From Halomonas aestuarii (GTDB taxonomy: Bacteria; Pseudomonadota; Gammaproteobacteria; Pseudomonadales; Halomonadaceae): a stretch of DNA of 64,000 nt. The stretch is from the NCBI RefSeq assembly GCF_001886615.1, contig NZ_CP018139.1:3224001-3288000 (forward strand), given 5' to 3'. The notes under the pieces are model-generated. The model made no database searches. It was given only the letters and a program-made list of their open reading frames with translations, and had not been told where the DNA came from. This document shows positions 8,586 through 17,567 of the stretch, one piece after another (position 1 is the stretch's first letter; the number at the start of each line of letters is the position of its first letter). The position numbers and the translations under genes were made by a program.

Positions 8586-9563
8586 ATGAATAGCACCACG
8601 GTCAGTGTAATCATCCCAGCGTATAACGTGTCCCCCTATGTTCAGGAGGCACTGCACTCCCTTTCTCGTCAGGACGTGCTTCCGGATGAAGTGATCATCA
8701 TCGACGACGGCAGCCTCGATGATACCCTGGCCGTTATTCAGGCGTTTCCGCACCCTTATCCCGTCAGGATCCTGTCGACAGGAAACCAGGGACAGGGAGC
8801 CGCACGAAACCTGGGGATCTCCCTGTCCAGCGGCGACTATATCTATTTTTTCGATGCGGATGACATGCTGTCAACGGGGTTTGTCGGAGCGATGAAGGGC
8901 ATCGTCGAGGAGAACGCCTTCCCCGATATCGTCTTCTTCTCCGGGGAGATCTTCTGTGATGAGGCGGCCGAAGGCCTCTTCAGCATGGACTACCGCAGGG
9001 GTTTCAACGGCACCTATCACTCCCCGCTGGAGCTGCTTCGTGCCTTTGGTGAAGCGGGGAGGATCTCGTGCAGTCCTTGCCTGTATCTCTCGAGGCGCTC
9101 CCTTTGGGTGGATACCCCGCTAGCGTTCATCGAGCACTACCACGAGGACGAGCATATCCTGTACCCCTTGATCCTCTCTGCCGGGTCTTACCATGTCACG
9201 GACGACCTTTATTTCTTCCGTCGAGTGCGACATGGCTCCACGGTGACGCAGGCAAAGAGTGTCCGACATATCCTAGGATACCGCGACACCATTCGCTCAC
9301 TGCTGCAACTGCATCGTGACCTTCCGGATCCCGAGATAAAAAGGTTCATCAGGTACCGGGCGGTTCACTTCATGAAGAAGTATGTCTTTCATGCCACCAG
9401 GAACGGTATCGCCATGGATGCACGATTCCTGAGCTCGACCCTCCTGGGGTTTCGCAGTGCCGAGCTCTTTGCCTATGTGATCTATCGCGGTGGCGGTGCC
9501 CTGTCACGCAACGTGATCAGAAGAGTCCTGGGCGAGCAGGCCGGCGTCGAGGCCTCTGGGTGA
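8586..9563 (+). CDS. Glycosyltransferase family 2
   Basis: 325 residues with the GT-A fold of inverting GT2 enzymes: TVSVIIPAYNVSPYVQEAL at the N terminus, then EVIIIDDGSLDDTL for nucleotide binding, and the metal-binding D-x-D in YFFDADDM near residue 97. It transfers a sugar from a nucleotide donor to a growing glycan on the cytoplasmic side of the membrane; donor and acceptor cannot be read. The C-terminal part has no clear transmembrane helix. Gap 8459-8585 upstream has a TATAAC hexamer at about 8509 but no convincing -35. The following gene is also a GT2. Confidence 0.85.
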   Translation: MNSTTVSVIIPAYNVSPYVQEALHSLSRQDVLPDEVIIIDDGSLDDTLAVIQAFPHPYPVRILSTGNQGQGAARNLGISLSSGDYIYFFDADDMLSTGFVGAMKGIVEENAFPDIVFFSGEIFCDEAAEGLFSMDYRRGFNGTYHSPLELLRAFGEAGRISCSPCLYLSRRSLWVDTPLAFIEHYHEDEHILYPLILSAGSYHVTDDLYFFRRVRHGSTVTQAKSVRHILGYRDTIRSLLQLHRDLPDPEIKRFIRYRAVHFMKKYVFHATRNGIAMDARFLSSTLLGFRSAELFAYVIYRGGGALSRNVIRRVLGEQAGVEASG

Positions 9564-9739
9564 TGGCCGCCAGGCACGACAGACGGGGTGAACATGACGC
9601 CCATCCCTGGCCGTCTTCTCTTCTCTTCGCGCGCGGGAGAGGGTGTCGATGCCCTCGAGGTAGTGCGCTGGGCGGAAATGTTCGACACCCGTTGCGCCTT
9701 GGCCCCCTGTCCTTTCTATCCGAGTCAGGAGACACGGTA

Positions 9740-10693
9740 ATGCCGGTGTTTTCCGTTGTCATGCCCGTCTACAACAAGGTGGCGACCCTGTCGTCCTCCC
9801 TGACGTGTCTCTACCGTCAGACGTGCCGTCATTTCGAGATCATCGCCGTCGATGACGGCTCCACCGATGGCTCACTCGAGATCTTGAAGGAGGCCGAGAT
9901 CCGGGGGCGGCTGCGGCTACTACAGCGCGACGAACCGGGCCCCGGTGGCTATGCCGCTCGCAACCTTGGCGCCGAGCATTCCCGGGGCGAGTGGCTGGTA
10001 TTCTTCGATGCCGATGACCTGGTGCTGTTCGATCACCTGTCGCGGTTTGCCAATGCCATCCAAGCCCATCCCGGCCTGGATCTCTTCGTGAATGGCTATC
10101 AGAAGATCGAGAGGGATCAGCGACTGCCCCGCGTGGGGCTGCGGGCCGAAGGCGTCATGTCGCGACGAGCTGCCCTGAGCGCATTCGCGCGGTGTGACTT
10201 CATACACATGAATGGTGCCTGCATGCGTCGTGATCGCTTCCTGGGACTGGGTGGCTTTCCTATTGGTCGCTATCGGCGGGGAGGAGACGTCTACTTCTGG
10301 CTGAAGACGCTGTGCGAACTCGATGCCATCCATTATGATCCCGCGGTGACCAGCCTATGGCAACTGCAGCACAGCGGCGTCACTCGGGACCTGGGCAATC
10401 TGCGTGATGGCCATCCCGTGGCAGATCTGCTGGCAGAGTACTCCGAGCGTCTTTGCTGGAGCGAGCGACGTCAGTTGCATGCCGCGATCAATCGCAAGGT
10501 GCTTTCCTGGGCGGTGGAGAAGAAGCGTCATGGCCAGTCCGTGAAGTCGGATCTCGGCGCCCTGCGTTGGGACGGTATGCGGGCCCGAACCCTTTACCAC
10601 CTGCTCTCGCTGATACTGCCTGACACGTTCTTTACCCACATGCATTCCCCTTCGCGGCGAGTGGCCTCGGGAGCGGGAAAGGAGGAACGATGA
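9740..10693 (+). CDS. Glycosyltransferase family 2
   Basis: 317 residues. The GT2 signature is clear: FSVVMPVYNKVATL, EIIAVDDGSTDGSLEIL and the acidic metal motif VFFDADDLV near residue 91. ATG 9740 is chosen because the GT2 fold begins right there and CAGGAG lies upstream; the open frame continues back to 9560 but that part is basic, low-complexity and unlike the family. The stop overlaps the start of the cytidylyltransferase gene by ATGA, so the two are translationally coupled. That coupling suggests this transferase works on the same glycerol-phosphate-containing polymer, possibly attaching the sugar to which glycerol phosphate is added (inference). Confidence 0.85.
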   Translation: MPVFSVVMPVYNKVATLSSSLTCLYRQTCRHFEIIAVDDGSTDGSLEILKEAEIRGRLRLLQRDEPGPGGYAARNLGAEHSRGEWLVFFDADDLVLFDHLSRFANAIQAHPGLDLFVNGYQKIERDQRLPRVGLRAEGVMSRRAALSAFARCDFIHMNGACMRRDRFLGLGGFPIGRYRRGGDVYFWLKTLCELDAIHYDPAVTSLWQLQHSGVTRDLGNLRDGHPVADLLAEYSERLCWSERRQLHAAINRKVLSWAVEKKRHGQSVKSDLGALRWDGMRARTLYHLLSLILPDTFFTHMHSPSRRVASGAGKEER

Positions 10694-11154
10694 TGAGTCG
10701 GCCCGTGATTACCTATGGCACCTTCGACATGTTTCATATCGGTCACCTGAACCTGCTGCGCCGCATCGCCAGCCTGGGCGACCGGCTGATCGTGGCCGTG
10801 TCCACGGATGAGTTCAACGCCGGAAAGGGGAAGCGTACCTTGATCCCCTTCGAGCAGCGTGCAGAGATCGTGCGGTCGATCCGCTTCGTCGACGAGGTCA
10901 TTCCCGAGACGAATTGGGAACAGAAAATCGACGACGTGAAGCGATATGCGGTGAGCACTTTCGCCATCGGGGACGACTGGAAGGGGCACTTCGACTTTCT
11001 CACCCCGCACTGCAAGGTGGTCTACCTTCCGCGCACGGAGGGGGTATCGACGACCGAGCTCAAGCGCTCGCTGAACCGGTTCAGCAGCGTGTCCCGCGAG
11101 GATGTCCTTCATGCCTTCGATGTCCTGGAACAGCTACGCAAGGACTTCGGGTGA
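10690..11154 (+). CDS. tagD: Glycerol-3-phosphate cytidylyltransferase (TagD/TarD-like)
   Basis: 154 residues, near the size of TagD (about 130). It makes CDP-glycerol from CTP and sn-glycerol-3-phosphate. The cytidylyltransferase nucleotide motif is present as GTFDMFHIGH (10-19, with H-x-G-H), and the second family motif as RTEGVSTTELK (~115-125), corresponding to R-T-x-G-[IV]-S-T-T. A GDDWKG block (~98) lies between them, as in TagD. It overlaps the upstream glycosyltransferase stop by 4 nt. With the TagB/TagF-like gene 1.7 kb downstream it supplies the activated glycerol phosphate donor. A distinct specificity (for example ribitol, ethanolamine or another polyol phosphate) is possible within the same superfamily, but the TagD resemblance is high. 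Confidence 0.88.
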   Translation: MMSRPVITYGTFDMFHIGHLNLLRRIASLGDRLIVAVSTDEFNAGKGKRTLIPFEQRAEIVRSIRFVDEVIPETNWEQKIDDVKRYAVSTFAIGDDWKGHFDFLTPHCKVVYLPRTEGVSTTELKRSLNRFSSVSREDVLHAFDVLEQLRKDFG

Positions 11155-11196
11155 GCGTCATGTCGGCACGTCATCTACCGTTCGAGGAGTCGCTCT

Positions 11197-12744
11197 ATGT
11201 CTGGTCGTGAGCATGCCAGGCGGCCCGGGAACAACCCTGGTCCGAGGAATACTTACCTGATAGTGGCAGGCGAAACGCGTCATCAGCCCCTCCATGCACT
11301 GGGCGAGAGTTTTGAGCATTTTTTCTCCCTTCGCGATATCCGCATCTGGCACAGCCTCGACGACTGTGACGTCGTACCGGTGCCCGGAGCGGATGCGGAT
11401 ATTGTCGCACTGGGACATCTCTACAACCCGTTCAGCGGCCATGTCGGCAGAGACGCCCTGCAGGTATTGGCGACGTGCTGGTGCCAGGGTCTCGACGCCT
11501 TCTTCGCAGCCGCAAGTGAGCTCAGCGGACGTTTCGTTCTTCTGGTGAGTGAGGCGGGGAAGGGGCTTCGCGTGGTGCCGGATGCCTGCGCGTCGCTGCC
11601 GGTCGCCTACGCCCTGGATGACAGGCGGCTGGTGCTGAGTTCGCATGCCTACTTCATCGGGACCATGCTGTCCCTGCCCGACGACCCCACAGTGAAACGT
11701 CTCCTCGCGTCAAGGTTCTACCATCTCGGCATCCGGCACTGTCCCGCTGACCTGACGGAAGTCGATGGCGTCAGGCTGCTGACCCCCAACGTGAGCCTTC
11801 GTCACAACACCGATACCCTGAAACTTCACCGTTTCTATCCAACAAGCCAGAGGGTAGAGCGTCCCGTTGAGGAGGTTGTCGAGGCCGTGGCATCTGCCCT
11901 GTGTGCTTCCATTGACTGCCTGACCCGATACGAGCGGCCCGTGACCTGCGCGCTGAGTGGTGGCGTCGACAGCCGAGTCAGTCTCGCTGCCACGGTGCAG
12001 CACAGGGATGCGATCCGGTTCTTCACGTTCTCGGGCGACCACAAGAGAAACCGTGATGCGACCTGCACGCGAGCCCTCGCTCGCCGATTATCCCTCACCT
12101 TTGAGGACATCGAAATCCTACGCCCCACCCCCGAGGATGCTTTTCGGCATTGCTACCTTCAGCTTCAGGGAAGGACCCGAGCGCCCAACGCCGGGACCGT
12201 GCTCTTCAGGAAACAGCATTTCGGCACCTTTAAGGGATTCGAGATACGTTCCTGCATTTCCGAGATCGCCAGGAGCTTCATGAGAAGGAAGTTCCACATT
12301 CGCCGCCTTCCCATGACCCCCCATGCCATGGTGCCGCTCTACAAGCGGGTGCCCTTCATGCTGTCCTGGCATCGCCTGATCGCCCGAGCATTTGATGACT
12401 GGTCTCGCCGTACCGAGTTCGATCGGGTCGAGCGGTGCGGATTTGACTGGCTGGACTTCTATTACTGGGAGGTGCGTGTCGGAACCTGGCAGTCACAGGT
12501 CCTGCAGGATTCGGATTACTACTGCAGCCCCACGGTCATCTTCAACAACAGGACACTGCTCAATATGATGCTGTCCGTGCCGGAACCGTATCGAGCGAGT
12601 GACGAGCTTCAGCGAATGATCATCAGCCGGCTGGATCCAGCCGTCATGCAACTGCCCATGGTCAAGAATTTTGGAAGAAAGGCGGCGATACGTGAGTTCC
12701 TCGAATCCTCCTACCTGAGGGCCTACATGCCGATCTTCGGCTGA
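11197..12744 (+). CDS. Asparagine synthase-like amidotransferase domain protein
   Basis: 515 residues. The C-terminal half has the PP-loop ATP-pyrophosphatase motif ALSGGVDSRVSL (about 250-261) typical of asparagine synthetase B and beta-lactam synthetase. The N-terminal half resembles the class II glutaminase scaffold (SGRFVLLV, LVLSSHAYFIGTM), but residue 2 is Ser and no catalytic Cys follows Met, so glutamine hydrolysis is probably lost. Such degenerate members activate a carboxylate with ATP and use ammonia or another amine, or serve in peptide and glycan modification. GAGGAG sits about 8 nt before ATG 11197. It lies between the CDP-glycerol-forming and polymerising genes, hinting at amidation of the glycan (for example of a uronic acid); this is inference. 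Confidence 0.75.
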   Translation: MSGREHARRPGNNPGPRNTYLIVAGETRHQPLHALGESFEHFFSLRDIRIWHSLDDCDVVPVPGADADIVALGHLYNPFSGHVGRDALQVLATCWCQGLDAFFAAASELSGRFVLLVSEAGKGLRVVPDACASLPVAYALDDRRLVLSSHAYFIGTMLSLPDDPTVKRLLASRFYHLGIRHCPADLTEVDGVRLLTPNVSLRHNTDTLKLHRFYPTSQRVERPVEEVVEAVASALCASIDCLTRYERPVTCALSGGVDSRVSLAATVQHRDAIRFFTFSGDHKRNRDATCTRALARRLSLTFEDIEILRPTPEDAFRHCYLQLQGRTRAPNAGTVLFRKQHFGTFKGFEIRSCISEIARSFMRRKFHIRRLPMTPHAMVPLYKRVPFMLSWHRLIARAFDDWSRRTEFDRVERCGFDWLDFYYWEVRVGTWQSQVLQDSDYYCSPTVIFNNRTLLNMMLSVPEPYRASDELQRMIISRLDPAVMQLPMVKNFGRKAAIREFLESSYLRAYMPIFG

Positions 12745-12826
12745 CGTCGCCTTGTCGTCGCGGTCTTTGCTGGTGGGGCCATCCCAGCGCCCCCTGACGT
12801 TTCGACTCACGCCGAGAGGTGCCTTC

Positions 12827-14038
12827 GTGAGATCCTATCTGTTGCGTCTGATGCATCAACTCGCCTGGTTACCACTGTGCCTTCCGGCGCTGCTCTGGCC
12901 GCGTGACACTCGGCTGTGGGTCTTCGGCGCCTGGCATGGTAGGCAGTACGCCGATAATGCGTGCCATCTCTACCGTCATGTGCGAGACCATGAGCCTGCA
13001 CTGCGCGCGGTATGGCTGTCGCATGATGCCGGCGTGGTACGCCAGGCACGCCAGGAAGGTGGTGAGGCGGCCATGGCATACTCGCTCCAGGGTATCCTGC
13101 TTTCGCTGCGTGCCGGGCGGGTTCTCGTCACCCATTCGGCCGAGGATGTCAATTCCCACGCCTCATTAGGTGCAGAACTCGTCAACCTGACCCATGGGAC
13201 CCCTCTCAAGTGCATGGGACGTGATGCACGTTCCCAACGGATTGGGCGGTTGACGGCTTTCTTTGATCGTCACCTCAAGCGGCTCCTCCCTGGCAAGCGA
13301 CCGGCGAGTTGCGTACTGGTCGCTTCCGCGGTGGGGCGGGAACGCATGACCTCGGCCTATGGACTGGATCCGTCACGGGTGATCGCCTTGGGGTATCCCC
13401 GCTGGGATGCCTTTCATACCGATGCCAGGGCGCTGCTTTTACGTCATGGTATCGAGGCACGATCCCATGCGGGTATCTTGCTGTATGCACCGACCGTCCG
13501 GATGCAGGGACAGGGCACGCTAGACTTGGCACAGGAGGGGGGGTTGGCGGCATTGCAGGTCTGGCTCGAGCGGGAGCGACTGCTCCTCCTGGTACGTGGT
13601 CATGTCTCCCTGTGCATGAGGGGCCTCGATGAGCTGACGCAGGGCTCATCTTGTATCCGGGAGGTTCCGGTGGCTAGCTTCCCGGATGTGAATGCCTTGC
13701 TGCCGGCCGTCGATGTGCTGATCACCGACTACTCGAGTGTGATGTATGACTATGCCTGCCTGGAGCGACCGATCGTACTTATGGCACCGGACCTCGAGAC
13801 CTACCTGAATCAGGATGTGGGCATCTACGGGAATTACGTCGACGACGCGCCTGGCCCTGTGATCACCCACTGGTCACAGTTGCCGGCGGCCTGGGCGGAG
13901 CTCCAAGCCGGCCTCCACGCCGGAAGGCTGAAGGCTTTTGTCGATCGGCATGCGGCGCTTTATGACAGCGAGGTATGCAGCCGAATCGTTGCATGCCTTG
14001 ACGAACGGGATGCCCAGCCGTCATCCGAAGCGATCTGA
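12827..14038 (+). CDS. CDP-glycerol glycerophosphotransferase (TagB/TagF family)
   Basis: About 403 residues. It has the hallmarks of the TagB/TagF GT-B-fold family: LTHGTPLKCMGRD (~120-132, carrying the H-G-T-x-L-K motif), VIALGYPRWDAF, and the C-terminal TDYSSVMYDYACLERP (~299-314), which positions donor glycerol phosphate. These enzymes transfer sn-glycerol-3-phosphate from CDP-glycerol to a lipid-linked or polymer acceptor on the inner face of the membrane. One hydrophobic N-terminal segment (LAWLPLCLPALLW) may anchor it. GTG 12827 is preferred, with GAGAGG upstream; a TTG at 12752 is possible and would add 25 basic residues. The tagD-like gene upstream supplies its substrate. Whether it adds one unit (TagB-like) or polymerises (TagF-like) cannot be told. 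Confidence 0.85.
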   Translation: MRSYLLRLMHQLAWLPLCLPALLWPRDTRLWVFGAWHGRQYADNACHLYRHVRDHEPALRAVWLSHDAGVVRQARQEGGEAAMAYSLQGILLSLRAGRVLVTHSAEDVNSHASLGAELVNLTHGTPLKCMGRDARSQRIGRLTAFFDRHLKRLLPGKRPASCVLVASAVGRERMTSAYGLDPSRVIALGYPRWDAFHTDARALLLRHGIEARSHAGILLYAPTVRMQGQGTLDLAQEGGLAALQVWLERERLLLLVRGHVSLCMRGLDELTQGSSCIREVPVASFPDVNALLPAVDVLITDYSSVMYDYACLERPIVLMAPDLETYLNQDVGIYGNYVDDAPGPVITHWSQLPAAWAELQAGLHAGRLKAFVDRHAALYDSEVCSRIVACLDERDAQPSSEAI

Positions 14039-14201
14039 GATTTATGCTTGATCGTGCGCGATGCCGTGTTGCGCTCTCGAAATGGCTGTCCCATTCCTAC
14101 CATCAGATCGATACCGGTGTGTGGAAGCTCGCCGGGTCGTGTTACGTACAGGCCTGACAGCGAGTGTGTCAGGCGTCATCGTGTCTCCCGGGGAAGCGTT
14201 C

Positions 14202-15116
14202 ATGCTGCTGTCGATATACCGAAGATGGGCGGAAAAGCAACGTATGGGGTTGGCCCCACCCATGACGCCTTCCGGCATTTATGACTATCTGAAGATTTAC
14301 CGCCTCCGGGTGCGCGGCTGCAAGAGAGTGTTGGTGAATGGGAAATCCTATGACGCCACCTTGTTGTTTCGCAACAAGCTGTACTTGAATTCACTCCTTT
14401 CGTATTCCGGCATGCCGGTATGTGAAGACCTGGGGCTTATCGAAGCGGGCAAGGTACGTCAATTGGACGGGAAGGCGGTGGAGTTCGCCGATCGTCTTCT
14501 GGCCGGAGGGGGAGGCCTCTTCGTCAAACCCGTCATGGGTACCGGCGGAAGACGATGTGCGCTGATCCGCAGCTCGGACGACCCTAGGGTGTCCTCATAC
14601 CTGTCCTCTACCGGTCCCTATCTGCTCCAGAGGCCCCTGGAGCAGCATGAGGCGATGAGCGCCCTGTATCCCGGGGCGATCAATACGGTCAGGGTCGTCA
14701 CGGTGTTGCAAGGACGGGGTGACCCGATACCCTACTGTGCCGTCCTGCGCATCGGCTGTGACGGTTCCATGGTCGACAACTGGTCGTCAGGCGGATTGGT
14801 GGCCAACCTCGATGTCGAATCCGGCCGGGTGATATCGCCGGGCTTCAGGAAGAAGCCCTTTGATCTCGTCGAGTATCATCCGGATACTGGACAAAGAATC
14901 GAGGGGTTCGAGGTGCCTCGCCTTCAACAGATGTTGGACTTTGCGACCCGTGCTCACCGCCTGTTTCCTTTCGCCCCCTCGCTCGGATGGGACCTTGCCT
15001 GTGAGGCCTCGGGCGTGGTGATCCTCGAGGTGAATCATGACTGGGGAGCTAATGTCCATCGGATCTTCGACAGGGCCTTCGACCGACACTTCCTGTCTGC
15101 TGTTGGGAGAGCGTGA
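14202..15116 (+). CDS. Sugar-transfer-associated ATP-grasp protein
   Basis: About 304 residues matching the ATP-grasp variant often found in bacterial glycan loci (ATPgrasp_ST type). The lysine-glycine loop is FVKPVMGTGGRRC (~108-120). The later blocks are YLLQRPLEQH, a strand with NTVRVVTV, and the terminal metal-binding ILEVNHDWGANVH (~274-286) with E-x-N. ATP-grasp enzymes join a carboxylate to an amine or thiol through an acyl phosphate, so it may attach an amino acid or acid group to the polymer (inference). ATG 14202 is chosen because GGGGAAG lies about 9 nt upstream; the frame is open back to 14061 and a longer form of 351 residues cannot be excluded. It is the last gene of the glycan cluster. 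Confidence 0.75.
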   Translation: MLLSIYRRWAEKQRMGLAPPMTPSGIYDYLKIYRLRVRGCKRVLVNGKSYDATLLFRNKLYLNSLLSYSGMPVCEDLGLIEAGKVRQLDGKAVEFADRLLAGGGGLFVKPVMGTGGRRCALIRSSDDPRVSSYLSSTGPYLLQRPLEQHEAMSALYPGAINTVRVVTVLQGRGDPIPYCAVLRIGCDGSMVDNWSSGGLVANLDVESGRVISPGFRKKPFDLVEYHPDTGQRIEGFEVPRLQQMLDFATRAHRLFPFAPSLGWDLACEASGVVILEVNHDWGANVHRIFDRAFDRHFLSAVGRA

Positions 15117-15218
15117 AATCAAATGGTCTCTTTGCGCTGTGGACGGACAGGCGGGCGCCCGTGACAATGGTGACGACTGCCACATCGTGATCCCCCAACG
15201 CTTTCACCGGAGTCCGGC

Positions 15219-15674
15219 ATGATCGATTCCATACAGCGCTTCTTCAACGACATGATGGCGGCGGGCGATCGTCCCGATGAGCCGGCGATCTCGCTGGAGC
15301 TGGCCACGGCGGCCCTGCTCGTCGAGGTGGTGCTGGCGGATTACCACCTCGACGACAGCGAACTGGCCCTGCTGCGAGAACTGCTGCAGCGGCGTTTCGA
15401 CCTGAAGGACACCGCCCTGGAAGAGCTGATCCGCCTGGCGCGGGAGGAGGCCGAGACGGCGGTGGACCACTATCGGTTCGTCAGCCTGGTGAAGGAGCAC
15501 TTCGACTACGACCAGCGCTGCGAACTGGTGCGCATGATGTGGTCGCTGTCGCTGGCCGACGGCGAGAAGCATCATCTCGAGGAGCACCGCATCCGGCGCC
15601 TGGCCGAGCTGCTTCACGTCAGCCACGGCGATTTCATCCGCGCCAAGCTGGCGGAGGAGGCGCCAGGCGAGTGA
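15219..15674 (+). CDS. TerB-family protein
   Basis: 151-residue all-helical, acidic protein of the TerB/DjlA-like family. It has the repeating pattern LLVEVVLADYHLDDSELALL (~33-52) and LVRMMWSLSLADGEKHHLEE (~106-125), where pairs of acidic residues after 'AD' form the two metal-binding surfaces known in TerB. The family is linked to tellurite resistance and envelope stress but its biochemical activity is uncertain. It stands alone after the glycan cluster, with a 102-nt gap upstream in which I see no clear promoter. GC content returns to the chromosomal level here, which marks the right end of the atypical region. Confidence 0.85.
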   Translation: MIDSIQRFFNDMMAAGDRPDEPAISLELATAALLVEVVLADYHLDDSELALLRELLQRRFDLKDTALEELIRLAREEAETAVDHYRFVSLVKEHFDYDQRCELVRMMWSLSLADGEKHHLEEHRIRRLAELLHVSHGDFIRAKLAEEAPGE

Positions 15675-15796
15675 CGGCGTGACGCGCCATCGCGAGCCAC
15701 CTTCCCCGGTGGGCTGGTATGATCGAGAACGGGTCCGCGGTGTCGGGCCCGTTCATCGTTCATGCCAGGATCATTCATGGCAACAGGAGGGGCAGG

Positions 15797-17038
15797 ATGG
15801 CACGCGAGATCATCGTTCTGGGGGCCGGTATCGTGGGGGTGTCCGTGGCCTGGCACCTGGCCCGGCGCGGGCATTCGGTGACGCTGGTCGACCGGCGTGA
15901 GCCCGGCCGCGAGACCTCCTTCGGCAATGCCGGCATCATCCAGCGCGAGGCGGTGCGGCCCTATCCCTTCCCGCGCGATTTCGCCACCCTGCTACGCGTG
16001 CTCCCCAACCGCCAGGTAGACATCCGCTATCGTCCCGGCGGCATGCTGCAGGCCGCCGGTCCGCTGCTGCGCTACTGGCACAACTCCGCCTCGCCACGCT
16101 ACCGGCAGATCGTGCCGGAGTATGCCTCCCTGATCGCGCTGTCGCTGGAGTCCCACGCGCCGATGATCGAGGCCGCCGGGGCCGAGGGCCTGGTGCGCAA
16201 GGAGGGCTGGCTCGAGGTCTATCATTCGGTCGCCGAACTGGAAGCCCGAGCCGAGAGCGCGCGAGCCGACGATGAATGCTTCGGCGTGCGCCACCGTGTC
16301 ATGGACGGCGGCGAACTGGCGTCTCTGGAGCCGGGCCTGGCCCAGGGGATGGCCGGAGGCATCCACTGGCAGGACCCCTGGACGGTGGCCGACCCCGGCG
16401 GCCTGGTGCAGGCCTACGCCAGGAGCCTCGAGGCGGAAGGGGGACGGGTGCATCAGGCCGAGGTGACGGGCGTGGCCCGCCAGGGCAGTGGCTGGCGTGT
16501 CTCCACCGCCGACGGGGCCCTCGAGGCGGAGCAGCTGGTGATGGCGATGGGGCCCTGGTCTCGCCACTGGCTCCATGAGCTGGACATCGAGATCCCGCTC
16601 TTCGTCAAGCGGGGCTACCACATGCACTACGGGACGTCGGGGGCGGCCCGGCTCAACCACTGGGTGATGGATGCCGAGGTCGGCTACCTGCTGGCGCCCA
16701 TGCAGGCCGGCATCCGGCTGACCACCGGGGCGGAGCTGGAGCGTCTCGAGGCGCCGCCCCACCTGGCGCAGCTGGCCGCGGCCGAGCGCGCGGCGCGTCG
16801 TCTCTTCCCACTGGGCGAGCGTCTCGAGGCCGAGCCCTGGAAGGGGGCGCGTCCCTGCACGTCGGACATGAAGCCGGTGATCGGCCCGGCGCCGGGCCAG
16901 GCGGGGCTCTGGTTGGCCCTCGGGCACGGCCACCAGGGCTTCACCCTGGGGCCGGCCACCGGTCGCCTGCTCGGCCAGATGATGGATGGCGAGACGCCCG
17001 ATATCGACATGGCGCCGTTTCGGGTGGATCGCTTCTGA
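15797..17038 (+). CDS. FAD-dependent oxidoreductase, D-amino acid dehydrogenase (DadA)-like
   Basis: 413 residues, the length of DadA-type membrane-associated dehydrogenases. The dinucleotide-binding motif VLGAGIVGVSVAWHL is at 7-21, followed by the family pattern SFGNAGII around residue 43. C-terminal segments include RPCTSDMKPVIGPAP (~355) and WLALGHGHQGFTLGPATG, where the Gly/His-rich loop contacts FAD. It would oxidise an amino acid or related amine and pass electrons to the respiratory chain. ATG 15797 has AGGAGGGG just upstream, whereas an ATG at 15719 lacks such a site. No alanine racemase is adjacent, so D-alanine specificity is not supported by context. Confidence 0.8.
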   Translation: MAREIIVLGAGIVGVSVAWHLARRGHSVTLVDRREPGRETSFGNAGIIQREAVRPYPFPRDFATLLRVLPNRQVDIRYRPGGMLQAAGPLLRYWHNSASPRYRQIVPEYASLIALSLESHAPMIEAAGAEGLVRKEGWLEVYHSVAELEARAESARADDECFGVRHRVMDGGELASLEPGLAQGMAGGIHWQDPWTVADPGGLVQAYARSLEAEGGRVHQAEVTGVARQGSGWRVSTADGALEAEQLVMAMGPWSRHWLHELDIEIPLFVKRGYHMHYGTSGAARLNHWVMDAEVGYLLAPMQAGIRLTTGAELERLEAPPHLAQLAAAERAARRLFPLGERLEAEPWKGARPCTSDMKPVIGPAPGQAGLWLALGHGHQGFTLGPATGRLLGQMMDGETPDIDMAPFRVDRF

Positions 17039-17089
17039 ATCGCCGGGGGCCGTCGTCCCCCCAGGTTTAGGGTGACGGGGCGACGTCTC

Positions 17090-17515
17090 CTACTTGCGTG
17101 CCTTGCGCTTCTGCTGGACGAGGTGACACAGCAGCTTGACGAGGAGGGTGACGACGAACACCAGCCAGCCGGCCGTGGCCAGCGCATTGAACAGCAGCAT
17201 CTTCTGCTCGCCGTTCATCGGCGTGATGAGGTGGTCGATCCCGATGGCCAGCAGGAAGGCCAGGGTCAGGGGCAGGGCGAGGATGTGCATCCACATCTCG
17301 GTGCGCCGCTTGCGCACATGGTAGCGGCCCAGCAGCACGCGGATGGGGCGGTGCACGAAGCTGATCAGGATCAGGCTCCCCACCATCAGCAGGGCGGCCA
17401 GGGAAGGCTCGATGCTGCCGAGGTGGGCGGAGACACTGACCGACCAGTAGAGCACCAGCCACATGAAACCGGCCAGGATCGCGACGATGTCGGCGTAGTG
17501 TCTTACCTTGGGCAT
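17090..17515 (-). CDS. Four-helix inner-membrane protein of unknown function
   Basis: About 141 residues on the minus strand with four predicted membrane helices: IVAILAGFMWLVLYWSV (~9-25), SLAALLMVGSLILISFV (~33), ILALPLTLAFLLAIGI (~75) and a C-terminal ATAGWLVFVVTLLVKLL (~112), ending in a basic tail KRKARK. I do not recognise a family. GAGGAC precedes the chosen start at 17515 at a suitable distance; a start at 17557 would add 14 residues without a membrane role. It lies just downstream of, and co-directional with, the DMT permease gene (gap about 50 nt), so the two may be co-transcribed. Confidence 0.7.
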   Translation of the reverse strand: MPKVRHYADIVAILAGFMWLVLYWSVSVSAHLGSIEPSLAALLMVGSLILISFVHRPIRVLLGRYHVRKRRTEMWMHILALPLTLAFLLAIGIDHLITPMNGEQKMLLFNALATAGWLVFVVTLLVKLLCHLVQQKRKARK

Positions 17516-17567
17516 GCTGTCCTCATCAATGGGGCGGCCTGGGAAGGCTGGCGCCATGATACGGCAT

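Noticed and set aside
1..15200. Glycan locus as a prophage or integrative element
   Set aside because: No integrase, transposase, tRNA attachment site or flanking direct repeats were seen; uneven GC is better explained by recombination at a polysaccharide locus.
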